Below, in pieces: positions 25,365 to 36,286 of a stretch of 64,000 bases of DNA (the stretch's first letter is position 1; each line of letters begins with the position of its first letter). The DNA lies in contig NC_079495.1 in NCBI RefSeq assembly GCF_030052815.1, positions 112,617,677-112,681,676 on the forward strand. Reading direction: 5' to 3'. Source of the stretch: Hevea brasiliensis. Lineage: Eukaryota > Streptophyta > Magnoliopsida > Malpighiales > Euphorbiaceae. The notes beneath the pieces were generated by a model. The model did no database searches. It had not been told where the DNA came from and saw only the letters and a list, made by a program, of their open reading frames with translations. The position numbers and the translations under genes were made by a program.

Positions 25365-26508
25365 TCAAAGAGTGCCTTAACCAATCTAATCACACTTTTG
25401 TTGAGTTAAAATTAATCAAGACCCATTAAGTTCCTTAATTAATCTATAAATCCTCTTAATCCGTAGTCAATTTCTAGATTTAAGTTAATTAAGTCCAATT
25501 TCTTGATTATCTATCACAAGGTTTTCTCCTTTCAGTGCTTCAACCATGGATTAAGAATAATACTTAATGGGATTCTATACTAAGCATGTCATTGAGCACA
25601 CAAGAAATGAATAAAACTTCATTAAAACCATAAAATATGGATTACCCAATCAAAATCCACAAAATATCTCAAATATTACATCCTAACTCCAGAATCTAAT
25701 AAAAACTACTCACTATCCATAATATTTATAAGAAATTCTGAGTTAATATGAAAATAAATCTTCAATTTAAGCTAAGAACTAAGAAACCCAATACAAGAAA
25801 GGTAGGAAATAGAGAAGAAAGGAAGAAAACTCCAAATCTGGTTTAGAAATGGAGAGGTGACGTTTTTGCTCTGTTTTCTGACTCTTCCCCTGCTGCTGCC
25901 CTTTTTGTCTCCTTTTCTCCCTTTTTTTAAAATGAGATAAGAGCCTATATATATCTTTTTCTGACAAGTAGCCCTAAAATAGTGTGTTTGAGGTGTAGTT
26001 TTCATGAGGGAATCTTCTGCCAGCTCATTATGAAGACTCTATGAAACTGCATAAGTGGACTGCATAAGTTATGCAGTCCCTTATGCAGTTTTTGGCAGGT
26101 TTTTGAGCCCTCTGTGTGAAGCTGCATAAGCAAGGAGTAAGTCTGCATAATTCATGCAGTGACTTATGCAGATTTTGGTAGGAATGGAAAAATTGCTTGT
26201 TCTCCCTGTGCAGAACTGCACAACTTATGCGGCAAGTTATGCGCAATTTGACCTCTGTATTCTTCAACTTTCAAACTTGTTTTTGATATCTTTGGCTGTA
26301 GAAATCACTCCTCACTGGCATAATTTCTTTTTTAGTCCCTCAAAACCACAATTTTTCCTACAAAATAAGTAAAATTACAAATTAATCCGAAAATTGACAA
26401 TCATGAAAAACTATCTAAATAACTAATAAAATTAGCTAAAGGTGACGAACAATCAAATAAAATGGCCATGAAATTAAACTTAAATGACTATGCAAAATGC
26501 ATGTATCT

Positions 26509-26547
26509 AATACCCCCAAACTCAAATCTTTGCTTGTCCTCAAGCAA
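26509..26547 (-). promoter_or_regulatory. E2 polypurine tract with upstream hairpin
   Basis: On the minus strand, TTGCTT-GAGGAC-AAGCAA (26530-26547) is followed by GAGTTTGGGGGTATT and the LTR start. The G-run tract next to the LTR is the expected plus-strand primer. The hairpin is conserved in E5. Confidence 0.8.
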
Positions 26548-28662
26548 ACTTTAAAAATATAATGCAATTTTAGGGGGTGCCTTGTCTAAAGAGCTATGAA
26601 AATCACCTATTAAAGTAACTTAACATACCTTTAGCCATACCAACAATCCATATACCCATCCTTCAAGATGCAAAGAATCTAATGCTTATCCAGGCTTTCA
26701 CCACTTAGCCATCAAGTCAATTATCATCCAAAATTCCCAAACCAACCAATCAAAAGAGAGAGTCATGCTCAAAAGGAATTCTAGAACAATCAATAGCCAA
26801 AGTATCTCTATATAGAATGATGGAATTTAATGAGTGAATGGATAATTTTCCAATCCCATAGGCAAATTCCCTACTCCTATCTCCTCTAATGTAGCAAGTA
26901 CTATCAAGAGATTAAAGGTCTTTTTAGGAATGTAATGGGGCTATGGGGTTCAAAATGAGGCTAAGAAGAAAAAGGGTAAAAAGGATTCAAAGCATGAGAG
27001 TATTTTCAATCTTGAAAACATAAGGTACACCTCTTATTACCCTTTTTTTTTCTTTTTTTCTTTTTTTTAATAATTTTTCTTTTTTCTTTTTATATATATA
27101 AAGAGGAGAGAAATACACAATGAGACTTTTCAATTGCTAGCATATTTTACAAAATACATAAAATGGAGGGACATTTTGATACTTTAAGCTTGTATCTTGT
27201 ATCTTCTCTTAATGATTGTCCCTAAAAATAGCACCCCCAAACTCATTTCCTTTAATACTTTGGGTGGATTTCTTTCAATTTGAATGATAATAATGAAAAG
27301 TACATACATCATGATAAGCATTTCTTCTCCCTTTTATTTTTTTTTATTTTATTTTTTTTAGTGTACTTAATATTATAAATAATTATTCTCATGAAAAGGG
27401 TTGGAGTGTTTGGTTTATTGGCTAGGTAGCAATAAGGGTTTCAAGAAAAATTAGGAATATAAAGGCTCAAAGGGCTTTGCAAGGGTTAATTTTAATTAGA
27501 AAAAAGGCCAAAGGTTTAAAATGAGAAGGTTTAAATCAAAGAATGCCTAATCATCTCTCTTTTCAAGTACAACCTGGTATTTCGCCTCGAAAGGTTTAAA
27601 AAATTTGTTCTAGGATTGGTGAGACATCACTTGACTACCTTTTATCCAATAACTCTCTCTAAACACTTCCATCTCCAAATGACTAGTTGGGTGGCTTTTT
27701 GGCTAAGAAGATATAGGCAAGGGATAAACACTTCAAAACTTTGCACCTCTCAGGAAACTTTCAATCCACAAACCCAACTTAAGGTAAGTCAAGTCACTCT
27801 CATAGGCAACTTCTCATTACTTAAGGGATTCGGCAAAAGATTTTATTTCATGATGCATGATTCCTAAAAATGAGCAATGCATTATCTAAATGGAAGAAAT
27901 CTATCTGTATGCAATGTATACAATTTCTAAGTGATGTATAATGTGTATATGAATGTGTTATGTATATGTATGTATGGATGTGTATGTAAAATATTTACAA
28001 TATATATGTAAATGGAATGGGATGAGATGTTCCTATACTCAAAATGTGAAAAATGTAGCAAAAAATCAAAATGCACACCCCCAAACTCAAAATTGGACAT
28101 TGTCCTCAATGTCTAAGGCAGTGTAGCATGAAAACTCAAAGCAAAGAAGAATAACTAGGAATAGTTAAATTTGAAAGCGAAAAGAAAGAGTTACCTGGTA
28201 TAGAGCAGTGTTTTAACATCTAAAATGTGAATTCAAAAGATGATGGTGATGCATAAGAAAGCTACACAGGTTATGCAGAATAAATACTTTACAGAATAGG
28301 TGCATAAGAAGAGTGCATAAGCTGTGTAGTATGGCATGAGTTAGATAAGGGACTGCACAGGCTATGCAGAACATTTGCATAAGGAGTTTCATAGCCTGTG
28401 CAGTATATTGAAAAGTTGCAGCATAATGACATATCAAGGAAAAACTTGAAAACACAAGCAGAGGTATGTAAATATATAAAATGTATTAACAAGTATGCAC
28501 AAAAGGGGTAGCAAAGGCAATGAGAAGCAATGAAAAACTAATGGAATAGCCATCCAATTGCATTTCAAGAAAACAGAATTCAAGATAGACTAAAATTATA
28601 AAATTGTTCCAGCACATCTAAAAAGAAAAGCTCCTAGAAGTTGAACAAGAGCAAGATAAAAA
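26548..28662 (-). other. E2 non-coding spacer before the 3' LTR
   Basis: No coding frame is supported. It contains poly-T/poly-A runs (about 27044-27100 and 27335-27360), microsatellite-like TATG/TGTA stretches (about 27930-28010), two extra purine tracts at 27232-27245 and about 28076-28089, a hairpin at 28096-28113, and TGCATA-type repeats at 28250-28410. E5 has the same layout. Confidence 0.7.
28096..28113 (-). promoter_or_regulatory. internal hairpin beside second purine tract (E2)
   Basis: On the minus strand GACATT-GAGGAC-AATGTC forms a 6-bp perfect stem with loop GAGGAC, followed within ~10 bases by GAGTTTGGGGGTG. It resembles the arrangement at the main polypurine tract and could mark a central-type plus-strand initiation site; this is inference. 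Confidence 0.5.
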
Positions 28663-30290
28663 TTAATCTATTTCTATAGTTTTGCCCTTGTCCAAAGGTG
28701 CTGCTAGAGGACTGGATGGAGCTGGCTGCTGCTGAAGGGGTGGTTCTGGAGGAGGTGATGGAGGTGGAGGTGGCATACCCAGAAAAGCCATGAGTTGCTT
28801 CATCATCTCTTTTAACTCTTTCTGCTTGTCTTTGGTTTCCATAACAAGATTAAAGAGTTGATCATGACGATCTTTAAGGGTATCAAGACCAGATTCAAGC
28901 TTCCTATCCACCAAATATACATCATCACTAAGCCTCTTAAGATAAGTGCATAAGGCTTTAGTGTTGAAGGGAGGAGGTGCTGTGGAGGAAGAGGGTCCAG
29001 CTGCAGATGGTGTTGGCTGTGCAGATTCTGCTGAGGTATCCTGTGCAGATTGAGTAGGTGGTGCAAGTTCAACAGAAGGCTATTGGACTGCTGGTGCAGA
29101 TTGTGCCTCTGGTTGTACAGATGGTCCTATATCTACTACTGGTTGTGCAATGTCAGATGGTGGCAAACTGAATCCAGTCTTGTATAAGTGAGTAGCATCA
29201 AAATATAGAGTGTCTGAAAGTGTTGGTAAAGGATGCTCTTCCGAATCAAAACCAAAATGTTTAGCTATAACAGTTATGAGCCCACCCATGACTATATCAC
29301 CTACAGATTTGGTAGCAATGTGCAACACATGTTCATAGAATAAGTAACCAGGAGATATTTTGACTTTATGAAAAGCACACCATAGCATGAACAAGTCAGA
29401 TTTTCAACAGTACCAGAACTAGTCCCTCAGCCCAAGAGAGTGCTAGTAATAAGCCTATGGACCAGGTTTATTATTTGGGAGGTCTTGGATCTGCCAACAT
29501 AAAAACTCTAAGATTGGTTTGTAATACTTCTCCAAAACTGAACAGCATTCCAAACACCTTTATTTGCTACCTCTATGCCTATATATGGGATCCTAAATAA
29601 TCCATCAATAGCAAACCAAAAGATACTATGAAATTGGTCTAATGATAGCTCTCTATTTTGCCCCAAGCACCTAAATTTCATAGTTGGCTTGTAATCTATC
29701 TCATGCAATTTTAGAGTAGCAGAGAATGAGGAAATAAATTCCAAAACTAGGGATGGATAAACTAATTCTTGTTTATGCACAAATTCTATCCAACCTAGAC
29801 CATCAAGGTAGGCAACAACATTATCAAACAAACCAACAGATTGGAGAGCATCTGTAGAAATGTACCTAGTGGATTGCACTTTTCTGTACTTTAGCCTCTT
29901 AAAAGTTGCCCTATGGGTTGCATCAAGAAGAGGCCAAGGTAGTTTGGATACCTGTGTTGCCGCTGCTGAAGGTTGCTTCTTGCTAGAGGAGGGAGATTTG
30001 GCTTGTGGGGTAGAGCTAAAAGCACCAACCCCTTGTCGTGTGGAAGCAGAAGTTCGAGGGTTTTTGGGTATAGGCTCTGAAAGTGGAATAGCAAGTGGGT
30101 CTTTTCGTTTTATGGGAGGTGGTGCAGAGGCCATGGGTCGGGTTGATTTAGACCGAATTCTCCTCTTATAGGTGGATGTAGGAGGAGGTGGAGGGGTTTA
30201 TTATGGAGGAGAATCGGGATTGGGGGCTTGCATTACTAGGGCCGTGACTTGGAGAGGAGAGACTTAAGGGGAAGGGGGAGGGATTTCCAT
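28663..30290 (-). pseudogene. E2 extra ORF (PF20167-like plus coiled coil), broken
   Basis: A protein-coding unit in the position where Athila elements carry their third ORF. It starts at ATG 30290 in an ACCATGG context but meets TAA after eight codons; E5 has CAA there. A proline/serine-rich N-terminus (30134 on) leads to SKLPWPLLDATHRATFKRL, YISTDALQSVGLFDNVVAYL, GWIEFVHKQELVYPSLVLEF and ELSLDQFHSIF, resembling the putative plant transposon protein domain (PF20167). After stops at about 29505-29400 it continues with MLWCAFHKVKISPGYLFYEH and VGDIVMGGLITVIAKHFGF, a stop near 29079, then a charged helix with heptad character (DRKLESGLDTLKDRHDQLF) and a PPPPPSPPP stretch, ending at 28663. No transmembrane segment is obvious. 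The function is not known. Conservation with E5 across all parts shows it was once one protein of roughly 530 residues. Confidence 0.72.
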
Positions 30291-30499
30291 GGTGGTGGTC
30301 GACAATGGTGGGAATGGAGGAGGGAAGAAGAAAATAAAAGAGATAGAGGAGAAGTTAGGGTATCGATCGGCGAAAAGGTAGAGGGTGAGGGATTGGTGCC
30401 GAGAAAAAAGAACAGAAGGGAGGTTGTGAACAGAAACGACGGGAAGTGGGAGGTGGGAAAGTGAGGTGTACCGAAAATTTTGATTTGCACAGGACGTAT

Positions 30500-31075
30500 G
30501 ATTTTCTGCATAAGGGGAGAATGGGTGCGCATAAGTTATGCAGGTTCTTATGCAAGTTTCGGCAAGAATGGGGAGTCTGAGAAGTTGGTCGTGCAAAAGT
30601 GCATAACTTATGCACTCTCTTATGCAAGTTTTGGCAGAAATGGAAATCCCAGAAAATTTGGTTATGCAATAGTGCATAAGCTGTGCACTTGGTTATATGG
30701 AATTCGGCATAAATGAAAATGTAGGATTTGAAGTTATGCAAGAGTACATAAGTTATGCACACACTTATGCAAGTTTCGGCAGAAATGAAAATTGGCAAAA
30801 ATTTATTTATGCATGATTGCATAAGTTATGCACGCCCTTATGCAGATTTTGGCAAAAAAAGAAAATGGTAAAAATTGTGGCGGTGCAGAATTGCATAAGT
30901 TATGCACACCCTTATGTAGATTTTGGCAAGAAATGAAATGACAAAATTTTGGTTATGCAGGATTGCATAAGTTATGCAAGAGCTTATGCAGGTTTTGGCA
31001 GAAAAGAAAAATGGCAAAAAATGAGACCTGAAAGCTGCATAAGTTATGCAGTTACTCATGCACATTTCAACAAGA
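30500..31075 (-). repeat. ~73-bp palindromic minisatellite (E2)
   Basis: About eight diverged units, each with TGCATAAGTTATGCA (or a close form) followed ~20 bases on by a TTATGCA(A/G) and a TTTGGCAG/TTTCGGCAA tail. The spacing is about 72-75 bp. The copy at 30598-30616 is a perfect 19-nt palindrome around one central base. The unit lies between protease and the extra ORF. Open frames through the array (repeating CITYALLHN-like peptides) come from the repeat and are not supported as genes. Confidence 0.88.
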
Positions 31076-31079
31076 TTCA

Positions 31080-31837
31080 GATTGCAATAAAAAATGTTTT
31101 AAATGAAGAAATGTAACCTTGTGAAGTATAAATCATGAGAAATTATCATAAAAAAACATATCAATATATACAGAATCCATCACAATTGCACCATACAAGC
31201 TTGTAGAAGTAACTTCTGCACGAGAGACATGTTTGAATTATGCCATTTCAACTCAAACCCTGCAAATTAACATTCTAGCATATTAAAGCTCAATAAAAAT
31301 CTGCACAAAGTTACACTTATCTACAAAAGAAAATAGACTCTCCAAGTTATGTCAAGAAAATGTAGCATGTGCACATTGAATCACACAACCCAATTAAGTT
31401 CAAAACCACTAAAATGACCCACTTACCATCATATTAACATGATAAGCACAAATACATAAAAAGATACACACTCAACCTCAACAAAGAAGCAAATAGTATA
31501 TGCTGCAGACCCTTTTTGCTGAAAATTTTTCTGCATAAGCCAAGAAAGGGTCCTGCACAGGAAGCAATGAAAATAAACCAATCTTGGTAGAGTTAATGGA
31601 TAAAATATCAAATTAAGAGTTACTCCCCAGTAATGTAACAACCTTCATCCATTGAAATACATCTACAAAAGACAAAATTCAACAATGTTAAAAATTGAAT
31701 TTAGGGAGATTTAAGACAAAAACAAAAATAATGCAAATAAAAGTAAATCAACAAAAGCAAAATAAAAGAACTTAGGGTGCCTCCCAAGAGTGCTAATTTA
31801 TAGTCCTTAGCTGGACTCTTGTTATGTTTCATGGTGG
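31080..31837 (-). other. E2 leader/spacer downstream of protease frame
   Basis: Non-coding. On the minus strand, just after the PR stop at 31838, GTCCAGCTAAGGACTATAAA and TTGGGAGGCACCCTAAG appear, a signature found after the pol stop in Athila-type elements (compare E3 near 40195-40230). The rest is AT-rich. Sequence from about 31150 to 31080 is homologous to 58888-59010 in E5. Confidence 0.65.
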
Positions 31838-33211
31838 CTAGAATTGGAATTTATTGCCTCTGTTTCCAATAGGTGCTTCAATGAATCTATACTTCATTTT
31901 CTTTCCATCACATGAGAAGATCCTTGTTGCTTTGTCTAAAAATCCGACCATTTCTTTCTTGACAACCTTTGGTGTATCTTTTTCTTTGAGAGATGGTTGC
32001 TTTACTTCACTTTTCTCCACTTGCTCAACTTGAAAAATTGGTGCCATAGGACAAGGTGGATTACTATTTAAATGTTGTGCAAATGCGGCCACTTTTAGAT
32101 TTTCATCCTTAATACTCCCTTCATGGACAAGATAACTTTTAAGAGAAGCCTTCGAAGAGCTCTTTCTAAAGTGCTCTTTTGCTAACTCATCAACTATATC
32201 AATTCTCAAACAAGAGTCTACATCTTCATGTTGCTTCTTCTTGTCATTGCCAATGTTGAAGACTAAATGATCCTCGCCGACTCTGAGAGTAAGCTTTTCA
32301 CCTTTCACGTCAATCAAAGCACCAGCTATAGCTAGGAAAGGCCTCCCCAAAATGATTGGCATATGAGAATCCTCTTCCATGTCTAAGATGACAAAGTCAA
32401 CAGGGATGTAGAATTTTCCAACTTTTAGTGGTACATTCTCCAATATCCCTTCTGGATGCTTAATTGATCTGTCTGCTAACTGAAGAGAAATGTGGATTGG
32501 CTTAAGATCTCCCGTGTTGAGCTTCTCATAAATGGAGAGGGGCATAAGGCTTACACTAGCCCCTAAATCACATAAAGCTTTTATAGAACATGATTCCCCA
32601 ATGTGGCATGGAATTGAAAAACTCCCTGGATCCTTGAGCTTTGGAGGAAGTTTCCTTTGGAGTATAGCACTGCATTCCTCAGTTAAGGCTACAGTCTCAT
32701 AATCTTTAAGTCTTCTTTTGTTTGAGAGAATTTCTTTCAAAAACTTAGCATAAGAAGGCATTTGGGAAAGAGCATCAATAAAAGGCACATTTATATATAA
32801 CTTCTTTAAAACCTCTAAGAACTTCCCAAATTGCTTATCAAGCTTGGCTTTTTGAAATCTCTGTGGAAAGGGAAGTCGTGGCTTGTAAGGGTCTGGAGAT
32901 ATATATTTCTCTTCTTTCTCTTCAACCTCCTATTTACCTTTTCTTGCACTCCCTTTTTCACTCTCTTATTTTTCATCTCCCTCAACATCTTCCTCATTTT
33001 CTCTCTTCTCAACTTTTTCACTCTTCTCATTATGCACTATTTTACCACTTCTCAGTGTGATGGCATGACACTGCTCCCTTGGATTTTCTATCTGACTAGG
33101 AAGTCTTCTCATTGATTTGGTACCTGAAGAGCTTGCTTGTTGTGCAATTTGATTTTCCAGCATCCTATTGTGTGTTTGCATCTGTTCCAGCCCTGCTTTC
33201 ATCTCTCTCAT
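31838..33211 (-). pseudogene. E2 gag C-terminus and aspartic protease
   Basis: The upstream part (33211-32936) carries ENPREQCHAITLRSGK and a Lys/Glu-rich linker with two stops. The long open stretch to 31838 includes PFPQRFQKAKLDKQFGKFLE, PFIDALSQMPSYAKFLKEIL, then the retropepsin: IPCHIG, the active site LCDLGASVSLMP (Asp near residue 74 counted from 32788), and the ILGRPFLAIAGALIDV flap/C-terminal motif. DLGAS replaces the usual DTGAS and is typical of Athila/Tat proteases. The frame continues past PR into IEAPIGNRGNKFQF and stops, without RT. Intact catalytic residues suggest the protease was active recently. Confidence 0.86.
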
Positions 33212-33369
33212 CTCTTCATCATGCTTAGTTTGGTTAGCAAGAATCTATTGTAATAAAGCTTCTGTGGTGGAACTTTACTCTTGCTGTTTTGGTGGAGGAT
33301 TCATGTTTTTCTGCTGAAAATTAGGCAATGGTTGCCTATTTTGCTGATATGGAATTGTTGCTGTTGTGG

Positions 33370-34593
33370 TTAAAGATTCTGATTTGGGACTTGATTTTGC
33401 TGATTTCCCCATGAAAAGTTGGGATGATTCCTCCAAGCTGGATTATAAGTTTGAGAGTAAGGATTCCCCATTTGTTTGTTTCCATAATTACCAACATATG
33501 CAACTTGCTCTCCATAGTCTACTTCACAACTGGTAGTTCCTTCTGCATAAGCAACATGTTGTGAACTTCCAGATGATGAAGATGAACTAACCAACATACT
33601 TGAATCTTCCATCTTCTTAGCTAAAACATTTGTAAGTGCATCAAACTTTGCATTAATCATGTTGAATGGATCAAGGTCATACATTCCAGTAGCTTGCCTC
33701 TTTTGAGTTGGAGCTGGTCCTCTTGGACTACTCCAAAGATGAGTATTCTTTACAATTTTCTCCAATAGCTCATAAGCTTCATCTTCATGCTTCATAATAA
33801 ATTCTCCTCCTGTTTGAGCATCAATAATCCCCCTAATTGCAGGAGTAACCTTGGTGTAAAAATTGTGGTTTATCATCCACTTTGGAATGGCATGATGTGG
33901 ACATTGTCTCTCTAATTCCTTCCATCTCATCCATGATTCATAGAGAGTTTCATCTTCTCTTGGTCTGAAAGCTGTCATTTGATTCCTCAATTCTTGAGTT
34001 TTTCCAGGTGGAAAATATTGTGCAAGAAATGCATCAGTGAGTTGTTCCCAATTTGTAATAGAGTTGTGAGGTAAAGAATCAAGCCAATCCAATGCTCTAT
34101 CCTTCAAAGAGAATGGGAATAGCTTCAATCTTACTACATCATCAGATATTCCAGGTTATTTTTGCATATCACAAATCATAGTAAACTTTTTTAGATGTGT
34201 GTGTGGATTTTCTGAAGGATGTCCCCCAAATTGGAAATTTTGAATCATTTGAAGAACCCCAAAATCCATCTTGTAGCTATTTGCATCAATTATTGGTCTT
34301 GCTATACTCTCTCTCAAGTCATCAAAATGAGAAAATGCATGATCCATCATGCTTCCCCTAGGCACATTAGCATTTACAACCTCTTCACCTTGGGCTGCAT
34401 TTTCATTGTTTCGATCATTTTCAGCATTACCACCACCAATTCTAATTCTTTCATCAGCCATTTCTGCTTTAATTTCAGTTGCTCTCAAGGCTTCTTTCCT
34501 TTTTTTGGTTTCTTTCTTGTTGGCTCTACAAAATTTCTCAATTTCAGGATTAAACAATAAGGATGTGTCACTTGTGCTTCTAGCTCTTCTCAT
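33370..34593 (-). pseudogene. E2 gag, one internal stop
   Basis: Starts at ATG 34593 with NPEIEKFCRANKKETKKRKE, a hallmark of Athila gag. The capsid-like core (retrotrans_gag type) includes FGGHPSENPHTHLKKF, LKLFPFSLKDRALDWLDSLP, TDAFLAQYFPPGKTQELRNQ and ESWMRWKELERQCPHHAIPK. A single TAA at about 34153-34155 separates two otherwise open halves. The frame ends at about 33370 in an Asn/Gln-rich region. No CCHC zinc knuckle was seen, as in several Athila-type gags. It makes the virus-like particle shell. Confidence 0.87.
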
Positions 34594-34704
34594 AAAAGAT
34601 TAAAAGTCTCTAAAAATAACAAACAAACACAAAAAATGAAAAGATAACAAAAGTAAAAAACTATAAACAACTAAAATAATCAAGAATTCAATCTTAAACA
34701 AACA

Positions 34705-34723
34705 ACTCCCCGGCAACGGAGCC
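34705..34723 (-). promoter_or_regulatory. primer-binding site of E2 (Athila/Tat type)
   Basis: On the minus strand TGGCTCCGTTGCCGGGGAG lies seven bases after the LTR end. It is one base from TGGCGCCGTTGCCGGGGA, the tRNA-Asp-like primer site usual for Athila/Tat elements. Confidence 0.9.
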
Positions 34724-34730
34724 AAAAACT

Positions 34731-36286
34731 TGATGGGTCCTAACCGTAAGTGCACAGGTCGTACAAGTAATATAGAAAAGATATCGTTCCCACAAGGAGT
34801 TGTGTTAATGATCAAATTTTAGACATAAAAATTGACTAATTTGAACTATTTTTGAAATTGAAGCAATAAATTGATAGATATTGAAGTGTGAAATCTATAT
34901 GTGCAAAATTAATAATCTATTCAACAATGTAATGATTTAACTAAATTTGCATCAAATTAAAATAAGCAAATTGAAATATGGCAAGATTTAAAATGGCAAG
35001 TAATTAAATTCGATTAGAAATTAACAATGATAAAAGAGGCGATTCCGGAGTTCGGGAGTTCATATTCAAGCTATTTTGGGATTTTTTAATTGGTTACCCA
35101 ATCTTATGGAATTTACAGGTTTTAAGGAAATTAATTCTTAAATCCTTTGAATACTCTTTGGAGTGGGACAAAGAGTGCCTTAACCAATCTAATCCTACTT
35201 TCGTGGAGTTAAAATTAATCAAGACCCATTAAGTTCCTTAATTAAACTGTAAATCCTCTTAATCCTTAGTCTATTTCTAGATTTAAGTTAATTAAGTCCA
35301 ATTTCTTGATTATCTATCACAAGGTTTTCTCCTTTCAGTGCTTCAACCATGGATTAAGAACAATACTTAATGGGATCCTACACTAAGCATGTCATTGAAC
35401 ACACAAGAAATGAATAAAACTTCATTAAAACCACAAAATATGGATTACCCAATCAAAATCCACAAAATATCTCAAATATTACATCCCAACTCCAGAATCT
35501 AATGAAAACTACTCACTATCCATAATATTTATAAGAAATTCTGAGTTAATATGGAAATAAATCTTCAATCTAAGCTAAGAACTAAGAAACCCAATACAAG
35601 AAAGGTAAGAAATAGGGAAGAAAGGAAGAAAACTCCAAATATGGTTTAGAAATGGGGAGGTGACGTTTTTGCTCTATTTTCTGACTCTTCCCTACTGCTG
35701 CCCTTTTTGTCTCCTCTTCTCCCTTTTTTTAAAATGAGATAAGGGCTTATTTCTATCTTTTTCTGACAAGTAGCCCTAAAATAGTGTGTTTGAAGTGTAG
35801 TTTTCATGAGGGAATCTTCTGCCAGCTCATTATGAAGACTCGATGAAACTGCATAACTTATGCAGTTTTTAGCAGGTTTTTGGGCCCTCTGTGTGAAGTT
35901 GCATAAGCAAGGAGTAAGTCTGCATAAGTCATGCTGTGACTTATGCAGATTTCAGTAGGAATGGAAAAATTGCTTCTTCTCCCTGTGCAGAACTGCATAA
36001 CTTATGCGGCAAGTTATGCCCTATTTTACCTCTGTATTCTTCAACTTTCAAACTTGTTTTTGATATCTTTGGCTGTAGAAATCACTCCTCACTGGCGTAA
36101 TTTCTTTTTTAGTCCCTCAAAACCACCTTTTTTCCTACAAAATAAAGTAAAATTATAAATTAATCCAAAAATTAGCAATCATAAAAAACTATCTAAATAA
36201 CTAATAAAATTAGCTAAAAGTGATTAACAATCAAATAAAATGACCATGAAATTAAACCTAAATGACTATGCAAAATGTATGTATCA
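34731..36286 (-). repeat. E2 5' LTR (1556 bp)
   Basis: Starts TGATACATACATTTTGC at 36286 (minus strand) and ends GACCTGTGCACTTACGG...CCCATCA at 34731. It carries TGCATAA...TTATGCA motifs at about 35847-36020. Relative to the 3' LTR it lacks one ~25-bp motif copy near 35850. Confidence 0.9.

Larger units (their letters stand above)
21436..26508 (-). repeat. E2 3' LTR, split by solo LTR B
   Basis: The left part 21436-21808 and right part about 25366-26508 are collinear with 34731-36286. About 80 bp corresponding to the region between TTACCCAATC and GGGACAAAGAG of the intact LTR are missing at the B junction. The outermost base at 26508 is changed. TGCATAA...TTATGCA motifs occur at about 26048-26240. 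Confidence 0.87.
21436..36286 (-). mobile_element. Athila-related element E2 with gag-protease and extra ORF but no RT/integrase
   Basis: Minus-strand element with LTRs 36286-34731 (5') and 26508-21436 (3', split by B). Candidate TSD GTTTT/ATTTT (one mismatch). In element order: 5' LTR, primer-binding site, gag (34593-33370), protease region (33211-31838), spacer, palindromic minisatellite (31075-30500), an extra ORF (30290-28663), spacer with three purine tracts, 3' LTR. No RT, RNase H or integrase is present in its ~8.2-kb interior. The PR frame ends cleanly at 31838 and is followed by the GTCCAGCTAAGGAC-type sequence that in E3 follows the integrase stop. This points to deletion of pol between PR and the end of integrase. 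LTRs look similar to one another, implying a fairly recent insertion. Confidence 0.87.

Noticed and set aside
29860..30171. Plus-strand open frame of 103 codons
   Set aside because: Antisense shadow of the E2 extra ORF, which has a conserved collinear copy in E5.
30264..31065. Minus-strand frames with repeating CITYALLHN-like peptide in E2
   Set aside because: They follow the ~73-bp DNA repeat and are not conserved as protein in E5, where frames and orientation of the peptides differ.
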